This document shows positions 1 through 6,803 of a stretch of 64,000 bases of DNA, in pieces. Position 1 is the stretch's first letter. Each line of letters starts with the position of its first letter. The position numbers and the translations under genes were made by a program. The notes under the pieces are model-generated. The model did no database searches and was not told where the DNA came from. It saw nothing but the letters and a program-made list of their open reading frames with translations. This DNA is from Chelatococcus caeni (GTDB lineage: Bacteria; Pseudomonadota; Alphaproteobacteria; Rhizobiales; Beijerinckiaceae), in assembly GCF_014196925.1 (NCBI RefSeq), contig NZ_JACIEN010000001.1, positions 248,001-312,000 on the forward strand, given 5' to 3'.

Positions 1-124
1 CGAACTGGCGGCGCAGGCCGCGCCGGCCGATCGAGGTGATCAGGCCTATCTCATCGTAGTAGCGCAAGGTCGAGGCGGGCAGGCCCGAGCGCGCGGCGAG
101 CTCTCCGATGTCCAGAATATCCAC
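1..124 (-). CDS. MerR-family regulator, N-terminal fragment
   Basis: Only the first 41 codons lie in the window; the gene continues beyond base 1. The visible peptide begins (GTG start) with the MerR winged-helix DNA-binding region: an IGELAARSGL helix-turn-helix, then TLRYYDEIGLI and the wing residues GRRGLRRQF, all typical of MerR regulators that twist long-spacer promoters. Effector-binding residues are outside the window, so the inducer cannot be told. It is divergent from an MFS exporter across a 67 bp gap holding a palindromic operator, so it probably controls that exporter. SoxR usually has a different recognition helix (LHFYE type), so I call the family only. Confidence 0.85.
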   Translation of the reverse strand, partial: MDILDIGELAARSGLPASTLRYYDEIGLITSIGRRGLRRQF

Positions 125-126
125 AC

Positions 127-157
127 TTGACCTCAAGTGAACTTGAAGTGGCAAGGT
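127..157 (+). promoter_or_regulatory. MerR/SoxR-type operator-promoter
   Basis: The dyad CCTCAAGTGAACTTGAAG at 131-148 differs at two positions from the E. coli SoxR box as I recall it. It sits between TTGACC (127-132) and CAAGGT (152-157), giving the 19 bp spacer that MerR-family activators need. The same dyad lies directly upstream of the MerR gene start at 124, so one site probably serves both divergent genes. Regulation is inferred from architecture. Confidence 0.7.
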
Positions 158-191
158 GCCATTCGGATGAACGATTGGCAAGGACCGAACC

Positions 192-1622
192 ATGGAGAAC
201 AACTGCACGCCCGCCATTGCCCCGGCGCATGGACGCGGCCTTGCCGCTCTGGCGCTGGCGATGCTGCTCGCCTCGCTGGGGGTGAGTGTTGCCACGGTCG
301 CGCTGCCGACACTGGCGCGCGACTTCTCGGCGCCGGTGGCGCATGTGCAATGGGTCATTCTGGCCTATCTGCTCGCCGTCACCGTCGCCATCGTCTCGGG
401 AGGCCGATTGGGAGACCTGATCGGCCATCGGCCGGTGCTTCTGGCCGGGCTCGGCGTTTTCGCCGCGGCCTCGGCGGCTTGTGCAGCCGCGCCGACACTC
501 GGTGCGCTGATCGTGGCACGGGCGGCCCAGGGCTTCGGCGGAGCGATCCTGATGGCGCTGCCGATCTCGATCATCCGCGACATGGTGCCGAAGGAGCGGA
601 CCGGCGCTGCCATGGGCCTCATGATGACGATGTCGGCGGTCGGCACCGCCCTTGGGCCGTCGCTCGGAGGGCTGATGATCGCCTGGTCGGGATGGCGAGT
701 GGTGTTTCTGGTTCTCGCAATCGTGGGGGCTGCGGTCCTTGTCTTTGCCGTGCGCGGGATTCCGGCGCCTCAATGCGCGGGGCCCAGGGCGCGCGGAAGC
801 CTCGATCTGCCCGGCGCGTTTATTCTGGCGCTCACGCTGACGGCCTATTCGCTGGCCGTCACCGGCGGATCCGACGGGTTTGATGCAAAAAGCGGCGTGC
901 TGCTCCTCGGCGCGGCCGTGGGGGGCGTTGTCTTCGTCGTCATCGAAAGGCGGCGGGACATGCCACTTGTACAGCTCGCCGCACTGCGCAATCGCACGAC
1001 CTCAGCCGCGCTGCTCATGAACCTCCTCGTGTCGGCCGTGATGATGTCGACGCTCGTCGTCGGGCCGTTCTACCTGACCTTTGCCCTCGGGTTGAACGAG
1101 GCCCTCGCCGGCCTGGTGATGGCGGTTGGACCGGTGACGGCCGCGCTGGCCGGTGTTCCGGCCGGGCGCATAACGGACAGGTTCGGGGCGCCGCGGGTGC
1201 TGTTGCTCGGGCTGGTGCAGACAACGGCTGGCCTCTTGTGCCTTGCCGTGCTGCCGGCGCTGGTCGGCATCGCGGGATATGTCCTGTCGCTGATGCTGCT
1301 GACGCCGGGTTTCCAGCTCTTTCTGGCGGCCAACAATACGTCCGTCATGACGGCGGCTCCCGATAGTGAGCGCGGCATGATCTCCGGCCTGCTGGGGCTG
1401 TCGCGCAATCTCGGCTTGATGACCGGGGCGTCGGTCATGGGAGCGGTCTTTGCCCTGGCGGTTGGCCGGCGAGATATTGCCCAGGCTGCGCCCGACGCGA
1501 TCGGCACCGCATTCTCGGTGGCTTTTCTGGTGGCGGCCGGTCTGACGGTGGTCGCGGCACTCACGGCCCTGCTCGGCCGCCCGTCTTTGGAGCTGCGCGA
1601 AACGCAAGCCGAACTGCGCTGA
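192..1622 (+). CDS. MFS drug efflux transporter, DHA2-like
   Basis: Predicted inner-membrane proton-coupled exporter of 476 residues with about 14 hydrophobic segments, the size and layout of the DHA2 (EmrB/QacA) group. The motif A loop GGRLGDLIGHR lies at residues 70-80 and the antiporter motif C region GTALGPSLGG at about 151-160. The ATG at 192 follows the divergent operator by about 35 bp. No membrane-fusion (EmrA) or outer-membrane partner is adjacent, so it probably acts alone across the inner membrane. Substrate is unknown; control by a MerR regulator suggests a toxic or redox-active compound. Confidence 0.88.
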   Translation: MENNCTPAIAPAHGRGLAALALAMLLASLGVSVATVALPTLARDFSAPVAHVQWVILAYLLAVTVAIVSGGRLGDLIGHRPVLLAGLGVFAAASAACAAAPTLGALIVARAAQGFGGAILMALPISIIRDMVPKERTGAAMGLMMTMSAVGTALGPSLGGLMIAWSGWRVVFLVLAIVGAAVLVFAVRGIPAPQCAGPRARGSLDLPGAFILALTLTAYSLAVTGGSDGFDAKSGVLLLGAAVGGVVFVVIERRRDMPLVQLAALRNRTTSAALLMNLLVSAVMMSTLVVGPFYLTFALGLNEALAGLVMAVGPVTAALAGVPAGRITDRFGAPRVLLLGLVQTTAGLLCLAVLPALVGIAGYVLSLMLLTPGFQLFLAANNTSVMTAAPDSERGMISGLLGLSRNLGLMTGASVMGAVFALAVGRRDIAQAAPDAIGTAFSVAFLVAAGLTVVAALTALLGRPSLELRETQAELR

Positions 1623-1643
1623 TCGCCCCATCCCGGGCTTGTC

Positions 1644-1675
1644 GCATGATCCCGAACCTTCGGCCGGGATCATGC
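1644..1675. repeat. Palindromic GCATGATCCCG hairpin
   Basis: GCATGATCCCG (1644-1654) and its exact reverse complement (1665-1675) form an 11 bp stem with a 10 nt loop, followed by TTTAA. It sits 22 bp after the exporter stop and could terminate that transcript. Similar GATCCCG...CGGGATC palindromes are, from memory, dispersed in Hyphomicrobiales genomes, so it may be a repeat element recruited as a terminator. Confidence 0.6.
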
Positions 1676-1780
1676 TTTAACTCCCGGTTCACCCTGGCCG
1701 CACATGCGGGGGCGCGCGGCGTCCCCGTTAACCTCCCGGTGAGGCCGCCCCGCCAAGCTGCAGGGCAAATGGAGGCGGTC

Positions 1781-1939
1781 ATGCTGAAGGCGTTTCTGAA
1801 GGACGAGAGCGGTTCGACGGCGGTCGAATACGGCCTCATCGCGCTCTTCGTGATGCTGGGCATCGTCGTCAACGCCTCGCTGATCAGCGACAGCCTGTCG
1901 CGGATCTTCGCCGAGACCCATTCCGGCCTGATGCAGTAG
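1781..1939 (+). CDS. Flp-family type IVb pilin
   Basis: Small prepilin of 52 residues. After a short positively charged leader (MLKAFLKDESG) comes the Flp signature TAVEYGLIALF, with the conserved Glu-Tyr pair at the start of one hydrophobic helix; TadV-type peptidases cut just before such segments. The ATG at 1781 is chosen because GGAGG (1771-1775) lies 5 nt upstream; an in-frame ATG at 1769 has no good ribosome site. No tad/cpa assembly genes are in the window, so this is either an orphan pilin or a remote member of a tad system. It would be exported and assembled into tight-adherence pili. Confidence 0.85.
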   Translation: MLKAFLKDESGSTAVEYGLIALFVMLGIVVNASLISDSLSRIFAETHSGLMQ

Positions 1940-1945
1940 CGCTCT

Positions 1946-2833
1946 CTATTCCGCCGCCTGCAGGCGGTTGACGTTGAGGTTGTCGAGGCTCTGGACGATG
2001 TGCTCGGCGAGCGCATTGGCGAGCGCCGTCGGGTCGTGATGGTTGCGCACGAGGCCGATCTTGCACGCCGGCAGCGCCGGCATCCCGTCCGAGGGGCCGA
2101 GCACCCGCATGCCGGGCCTGACCGCGCTCTCCGGCAGCACGGAGACGGCGAGCCCGGCAAGCACCGCAGCGCCCACGGCCGTCGAGTTCCAGCTTGAATA
2201 GAGCACGCGGAAGGGTCGCCCGGCATTTTCGAGCGCCTCGGTCGCGCTCTGCCGCCAGTTGCAGTTCGGCCGCCCGAGGGCGAGCGGGACGGGCGTCTCG
2301 TCATGCACGCAGTGGCGCGTCGACGTCACCCAGAGCAACTGCTCGACGCGGATGATCTCGGCCGAATAGTTCTTGCCGTCGACATGGGTGATGATGGCGA
2401 GGTCGATGTCGCCGGAATTGACCCGTTCGACCAGCATCGGCGTCGGCTCGCAGACGACCGTCACCTCCACCTTCGGGTTGGAGCGCGAGAACCGCGCCAG
2501 GATCTCCGGCAGGTAGCGGTCGGCGTAATCGTCCGGCACGCCGAGCCGCACGCGGCCCGCAAGGTCGACGTCGCCGAAGCTCGCGAGGCACTCCATGTTC
2601 AGCCGCACGATGCGGCGGGCATAGTCGAGCAGCCGGTCGCCGTCCTCCGTCAGGCGCGAATAGCGCCCGTCGCGCTCGAAGATGGCCCGCCCGAGCCGCT
2701 CCTCCAGGCGCTTCATCTGCATCGACACCGCCGACTGCGTCTTGTGCACCAGATCGGCCGCCTTGGTGAAGGAGCCGGTGTCGGCAATGGCGACGAAGGT
2801 GCGCAACTGATCGATGTCGAGCATATGGGCCAT
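1946..2833 (-). CDS. LysR-family transcriptional regulator
   Basis: Typical LysR protein of 295 residues. The N-terminal winged HTH is at about residues 5-65 (LRTFVAIADTGSFTKAADLV, then QSAVSMQMKRLEERLG), followed by a periplasmic-binding-like effector domain to the C-terminus (DYADRYLPEILARF, GDIDLAIITH). The start at 2833 is favoured by GGAGGA about 8 nt upstream; a longer frame reaches 2890. It is divergent from the DUF1127 gene, with dyads in the gap that could be its binding site. The effector is unknown. It probably autoregulates and controls the divergent gene. Confidence 0.88.
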   Translation of the reverse strand: MAHMLDIDQLRTFVAIADTGSFTKAADLVHKTQSAVSMQMKRLEERLGRAIFERDGRYSRLTEDGDRLLDYARRIVRLNMECLASFGDVDLAGRVRLGVPDDYADRYLPEILARFSRSNPKVEVTVVCEPTPMLVERVNSGDIDLAIITHVDGKNYSAEIIRVEQLLWVTSTRHCVHDETPVPLALGRPNCNWRQSATEALENAGRPFRVLYSSWNSTAVGAAVLAGLAVSVLPESAVRPGMRVLGPSDGMPALPACKIGLVRNHHDPTALANALAEHIVQSLDNLNVNRLQAAE

Positions 2834-2880
2834 GGCGTCGCTCCTCCGTCCGGTTGGTCGATATTCAATCACACCCTGTG

Positions 2881-2915
2881 ATGTTTGCAATCATAAACAT
2901 TCGTTTCAATGATTG
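2881..2915. promoter_or_regulatory. Overlapping dyads in LysR/DUF1127 intergenic region
   Basis: ATGTTTGCAATCATAAACAT (2881-2900) has 6 bp inverted arms. Overlapping it, CAATCATAAAC (2888-2898) is mirrored by GTTT (2903-2906) and ATGATTG (2909-2915). LysR regulators usually bind interrupted dyads of this size in the gap between divergent genes. The stretch is markedly AT-rich compared with its surroundings. Binding is inferred. Confidence 0.5.
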
Positions 2916-3060
2916 GATGGATTGCGTCATAGTCTCCTCGGGTTCACGCATTCACCGACTGTTCCGCGACGGCGGCCGCCCTTGGAGGGGCGGATCCGCG
3001 ACGGGCTCCTTTTGCGGGCGGCGGAGCGGCAGCGTGAGCATTCACTGCTGGAGGACGACG

Positions 3061-3555
3061 ATGAGCGAACTGATGACGCCGAAGGGGACTTTCGCCCCGA
3101 CGAGTGCCCCGACCCTCGGGATCGCCGGCGCGCGTCGCGCCGATCGGAGCCTCTGGGACAGGGTGAAGGCCGCCGCGCGGGCGCTTCTCCATCGCCGGTC
3201 GGTCTACCGCCTCGCCGAGCTCGATGACCGCACGCTGAAGGACATCGGCCTCTTGCGGACGGATATCGACAGCGCCCTGGCGGAACCCTTCTACCGGGAT
3301 CCGACAACCCTTCTCGCCGAGAGGGCCTATCATCGACGTGCGCGTGCACGGACCACGGCTCTGGTGAAGCTCGTGCGCGAGCGGGCGGAGCGAAGCGCCG
3401 AAGACGGCAATGCCATGACGGGCGATGCCCCCGATGGCCCCCGTGTAACGGCGCAGATCCACCGCATCACCTGGTCGCGCCTGCAGGGCCGTACCCGCCG
3501 GGGCGCCGTCAAGCCCGCCGCCATCCTGCCGCCGGCGGCCGGCGCCTGCTGCTGA
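3061..3555 (+). CDS. DUF1127 domain protein, long form
   Basis: Protein of 164 residues with a DUF1127 (YjiS-like) core at about 43-75, including RLAELDDRTLKDIGLLRTDI, the conserved arginine/aspartate-rich helix-turn. Most DUF1127 proteins are 45-100 residues; this one has a 40-residue N-terminal tail and a basic C-terminal extension of about 90 residues ending in two cysteines. GAGG about 6 nt upstream supports the ATG at 3061. Some short DUF1127 proteins bind small RNAs and affect phosphate or stress responses in alphaproteobacteria; whether this long member does is unknown. It is divergent from the LysR gene. Confidence 0.75.
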   Translation: MSELMTPKGTFAPTSAPTLGIAGARRADRSLWDRVKAAARALLHRRSVYRLAELDDRTLKDIGLLRTDIDSALAEPFYRDPTTLLAERAYHRRARARTTALVKLVRERAERSAEDGNAMTGDAPDGPRVTAQIHRITWSRLQGRTRRGAVKPAAILPPAAGACC

Positions 3556-3609
3556 CGGGCTCTGCCGCGGGCGCTCCGGTCCTCTCCGGGGCGCCCGCCG
3601 GCGCGGGGA

Positions 3610-4467
3610 TCACCCGCGGTTCCTGGAGAAGCTGTCGAGAATGGCGCGCATGGTGGCGATCTGCTGCTCCTGGATGTCGCGCCCGGCCTCGAACATCCGG
3701 CCGATCGTCTCGCGATCGAACGGCGCTGTGGGCTGCTCCGGTTCGGATGCGGCCCGCTCGGCGCGCGTATCGGCGGCGCCCGCGGGCTTGCCGGCAAGGC
3801 CGCCGAGAAAGGCCTGGAACAGCTCTTCGAAGGGGTTGCGTGCCTGGGGCGGGGCGCTCGGCTCCTCGCGCTGCTGAGGCTGCGCCGCAGGCGGGAAGCC
3901 GGGCATGCCCGGAAACGCGCCGCGCTGGATCATCTCGCTCAACTGCCCGAAGAGATCGGGGCTGCCGGAGGGCGGGCGTCTCTCGGCCGAGGGCGCCGGC
4001 GCGCCGAACATCTTGCCGAACTGCTCCAGGATGCCGCCGAACCCCTGGTTGCTGGCGCCCTTCGCCAGTCCGCCCATCAGCATGGCGGCGAGAATGGGCA
4101 GCATCTTCTTGATGATCTCCTGGCTCACGCCGCTGACGGCAGCCGCCTGCGCGGCGACCTGGCGGCTGACGTCCGGCGAGCCGAAGATCTGTGCGAGCAC
4201 ATCGTTGCCCTCGCTGCGGCCTGTGGCAGAGAAGGCCTGCGCCGCATCCTCGAAGGGCGCGCGATAGCGTCCGCCGCCCATGAGGCCGAACATGCCCATG
4301 AGGCCGGACGGGTCCTGGCTCGTGCGCTGCAGGCCGACCGTGAAGGCGGGGAGGAGCGCCTCGACGGCCCGCTCGACCTCCTTGTTGGACAGGCCGAACT
4401 GCCGGGCGATGTTGTCGAAGGCCGTGCCGCCCTGGGCCGACTGGATGATCTCGAACAGGTTGAACAT
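3610..4467 (-). CDS. DUF937 domain protein
   Basis: Predicted cytoplasmic protein of 285 residues. The N-terminal half matches DUF937: MFNLFEIIQSAQGG, FGLSNKEVERAVEALLPAF, and a second helical unit QEIIKKMLPILAAMLMGGLA. These are repeated helical segments that look like a YidB-type fold. The second half is rich in Pro, Gln and Ala and probably disordered, followed by a final amphipathic helix (ETIGRMFEAGRDIQEQQI). Molecular function is not known. No operon partner is evident: the GIY-YIG gene upstream is about 115 bp away on the same strand. Confidence 0.75.
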   Translation of the reverse strand: MFNLFEIIQSAQGGTAFDNIARQFGLSNKEVERAVEALLPAFTVGLQRTSQDPSGLMGMFGLMGGGRYRAPFEDAAQAFSATGRSEGNDVLAQIFGSPDVSRQVAAQAAAVSGVSQEIIKKMLPILAAMLMGGLAKGASNQGFGGILEQFGKMFGAPAPSAERRPPSGSPDLFGQLSEMIQRGAFPGMPGFPPAAQPQQREEPSAPPQARNPFEELFQAFLGGLAGKPAGAADTRAERAASEPEQPTAPFDRETIGRMFEAGRDIQEQQIATMRAILDSFSRNRG

Positions 4468-4582
4468 CGCGCGCTCCTCCCGGTCGCCTCTCGTGGGCGT
4501 GGCTGCAGGCTCCGACTCTAGAGGCTATCGCCGGCATCCGATAGACCGGCGTCTGGGCAGGCGGCGGCGTGTCAGATCGCGC

Positions 4583-5230
4583 TCATTCGAGGAGGGCCAT
4601 GCGTGCCTCGCGCTCGCGCGGGGGGCTCTCGGCGGGGGCCGCGTCCGGTTCGTACTGGTCGACGATGACGGCATCGGGCAGGTCGCCCCTGCGCGCATTG
4701 AAGCGCGGCGTGAACCCCTCGATCAGGATGGCTTCGAAGGAAGCAAGCAGCGTGTTGAGCGTCGCGTCGGGCGCGGAAGGCAGGCCCGTCGGCATGGTCC
4801 ACACCGGCTTCTGGCGCTGCTCGTCAGACATGCAGGTGAGAGGCAGGCGCTCCGTCTCGAGGAAGCCGAACCACGAGAACAATGACCAGCCATTGCGATA
4901 GACGCCGCGGCTGTGCGCGTAGAGCCGGTCGCCGATGGACTGGCCGCCGGTCGAGTTCTTCCGCGTGAGCCCGGCTTGCCCCGCATAGACCGGCTGCAGG
5001 GCATCGCTGTAAAGGATGTAGACACCTTTCTGGCGGTAGAAATTCATTTGTATGCGTTCAAGGTCGATGTTGCTTCTCTTGTTCCCCTTGCCGAGCCATC
5101 CCTGCGGCTGTCCGAGAAGCTGTCGCCTGTCCCAGTCGACCGCGTCCTTGCGCCAGAAAAGACCATAGAACTTGATGAAAACGTTTAACTTCGTGGCCTC
5201 TGTCCGACCATCCGCGCAACTGTGCATCAT
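4583..5230 (-). CDS. GIY-YIG nuclease domain protein
   Basis: Protein of 215 residues with the GIY-YIG nuclease core at about 68-182. GVYILY (69-74) and VYAGQ (81-85) stand for the GIY and YIG strands. IGDRL supplies the conserved Arg, SFEAILIEGF the metal-binding Glu, and PRFNARRG the downstream Asn. About 65 N-terminal residues (FIKFYGLFWRKDAVDW) precede it and the C-terminus is acidic. It is not UvrC-like and has no zinc finger or homing-endonuclease HTH, so it looks like a stand-alone member. The catalytic residues appear intact, so it may cut DNA. ATG codons at 5230 and 5227 are both possible starts. Confidence 0.7.
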   Translation of the reverse strand: MMHSCADGRTEATKLNVFIKFYGLFWRKDAVDWDRRQLLGQPQGWLGKGNKRSNIDLERIQMNFYRQKGVYILYSDALQPVYAGQAGLTRKNSTGGQSIGDRLYAHSRGVYRNGWSLFSWFGFLETERLPLTCMSDEQRQKPVWTMPTGLPSAPDATLNTLLASFEAILIEGFTPRFNARRGDLPDAVIVDQYEPDAAPAESPPREREARMALLE

Positions 5231-5399
5231 CTGAAACGACCCACCTCATGCAATCGTGAGGCGTCGAATTTGCCGGCGCGAAGTTAATATCGGGCTCTTG
5301 CGTCGCACACCGTGCCCGCTGACGGTTTTTTGGGCACGATTATTGAAATGAGCCTCGCGGCAGGCAGTCGAATCCGCCATCGACAATCCTCGTCGCGCG

Positions 5400-6803
5400 T
5401 TATCGACGGGCAAGAAGCCTGATCGTCCAGAAGGCGGTGAGGATGCCCGCGAGGCCGAAGAAGATCGCGCCGACGGTGACGCCGACGAGGATGCCTTCCG
5501 GGCCGCCGAAATGGGCGCCGGCGAGGGCGAAGGGCACCGTGCCGGCGGTCGCCTTGGCCCAGTTGAAGCCGGTCGACATCAGCGGAAAGCCGAGATTGTT
5601 GAACGAGGCGTTGGCCACGAACAACAGGCCGTTGAACAGCCACAGGAAGCCGCTGATGACGCAGAAGAAGGCGACGAGCCGCCCCGTCTCCGTGCCGGCG
5701 ACGTTGAAGAGCACGGGCACGGCATCGCCGATGAGGGCGAGCGTCAGCCCCATGGCGCCGACATAGACGACGACGAGGGACAGGGCGTCGCGCAGGATGC
5801 GGCGCATGCGGTCGAAGCGCCGCGCGCCCCAGTTCTGCCCGAGGATGGGCCCGACGGCGCCGGACAGGGCGAAGACGACGCCGAAGCACAGCGGCACCAG
5901 GCGGTCGACGATGGCCACCGCCGCCATGGCCTCGTCGCCGAAGCGCGCCATGACGCTCGCGACGAAGGCGTTCGACACCGGCGTCGCCACATTGGCGAGG
6001 ATGGCCGGCAGCGCGATGGCAAGCATCGGCCTGATGTCGGCGACGACATGGGCGAGCCGCGGCCGCGCGAGGAGGCCGTGGACGTGGCCCGCCCCGTGGA
6101 GCCCCACCGCCAGGAAGACGAGGCGCGACAGCGCCGTGGCGGTCGCCGCGCCCTCGACGCCCCAGCCGAGGCCGAGGATGAGGACGGGGTCGGCCACCGC
6201 CGTCACGAGCCCGCCCGACAGCGTCACATACATCGAGCGGCGCGCGTCGCCGACGGCGCGCAGCACGCCCGAGAGTGCCATGCCGAGGCCCATGAAGACA
6301 TTGGCGGGCAGCGCGATCATGAGGAAGCGGATGGCCGCGTCCTGCGCCTCGCCATCGGCGCCGAGCAGGGTGAGCAGGGGTCCGAGGAAGGGCAGGGCGC
6401 CGAGGCCGACAAGACCTGCGACGAAGCCCGTCTGCACCATGGCGGAGGCCGCGAGGCGTCGCGCCCGCTCCCGGTCGCGCGCGCCGAGGGCGCGCGACAC
6501 GAGGGCGCCGACCGCGATCATGAGACCGATGTTGATGGAGGTGGCGAAGAAGAGGACGATGGTGGCGAAGCCGACGCCGGCGGTGAGGGCGGGCTCGCCG
6601 AGCCAGGAGATGTAGAGGAGCGACAGGAAGTCGACGACGAAGACCGCGACGAGCCCGACCGCCCCGGCGGCCGTCATCACGAGGACGTGGCGCAGCGTCG
6701 AGCCTTGCGTGAACTTTCCGGCTTCGCTGCCCGCGGGTGCCGGACCGGGACCAGCGCCCCCGCGCTGTGCGGCGTCGTCCGTCTTCGGATCGTCGATTCT
6801 CAC
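5400..6803 (-). CDS. MATE-family efflux transporter
   Basis: Inner-membrane exporter of 467 residues with the twofold six-helix layout of the MATE/DinF family. It has the paired repeats TINIGLMIAVGALVSRALGA-like (about residue 85) and GAVGPILGQNWGARRFDRM (about residue 305), each a conserved loop after the first helices of a half. It uses Na+ or H+ to export cationic drugs or metabolites. The GTG start at 6803 overlaps the stop of the antiporter gene as GTGA, with GAGG about 10 nt upstream, so translation is probably coupled. A proline/glycine-rich N-terminal tail of about 30 residues precedes the first helix. Confidence 0.9.
   Translation of the reverse strand: MRIDDPKTDDAAQRGGAGPGPAPAGSEAGKFTQGSTLRHVLVMTAAGAVGLVAVFVVDFLSLLYISWLGEPALTAGVGFATIVLFFATSINIGLMIAVGALVSRALGARDRERARRLAASAMVQTGFVAGLVGLGALPFLGPLLTLLGADGEAQDAAIRFLMIALPANVFMGLGMALSGVLRAVGDARRSMYVTLSGGLVTAVADPVLILGLGWGVEGAATATALSRLVFLAVGLHGAGHVHGLLARPRLAHVVADIRPMLAIALPAILANVATPVSNAFVASVMARFGDEAMAAVAIVDRLVPLCFGVVFALSGAVGPILGQNWGARRFDRMRRILRDALSLVVVYVGAMGLTLALIGDAVPVLFNVAGTETGRLVAFFCVISGFLWLFNGLLFVANASFNNLGFPLMSTGFNWAKATAGTVPFALAGAHFGGPEGILVGVTVGAIFFGLAGILTAFWTIRLLARR

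Noticed and set aside
5311-5338. Hairpin CGTGCCC...GGGCACG after the MATE gene
   Set aside because: A 7 bp stem with a 14 nt loop and no U-tract on the minus strand; too weak to call a terminator.
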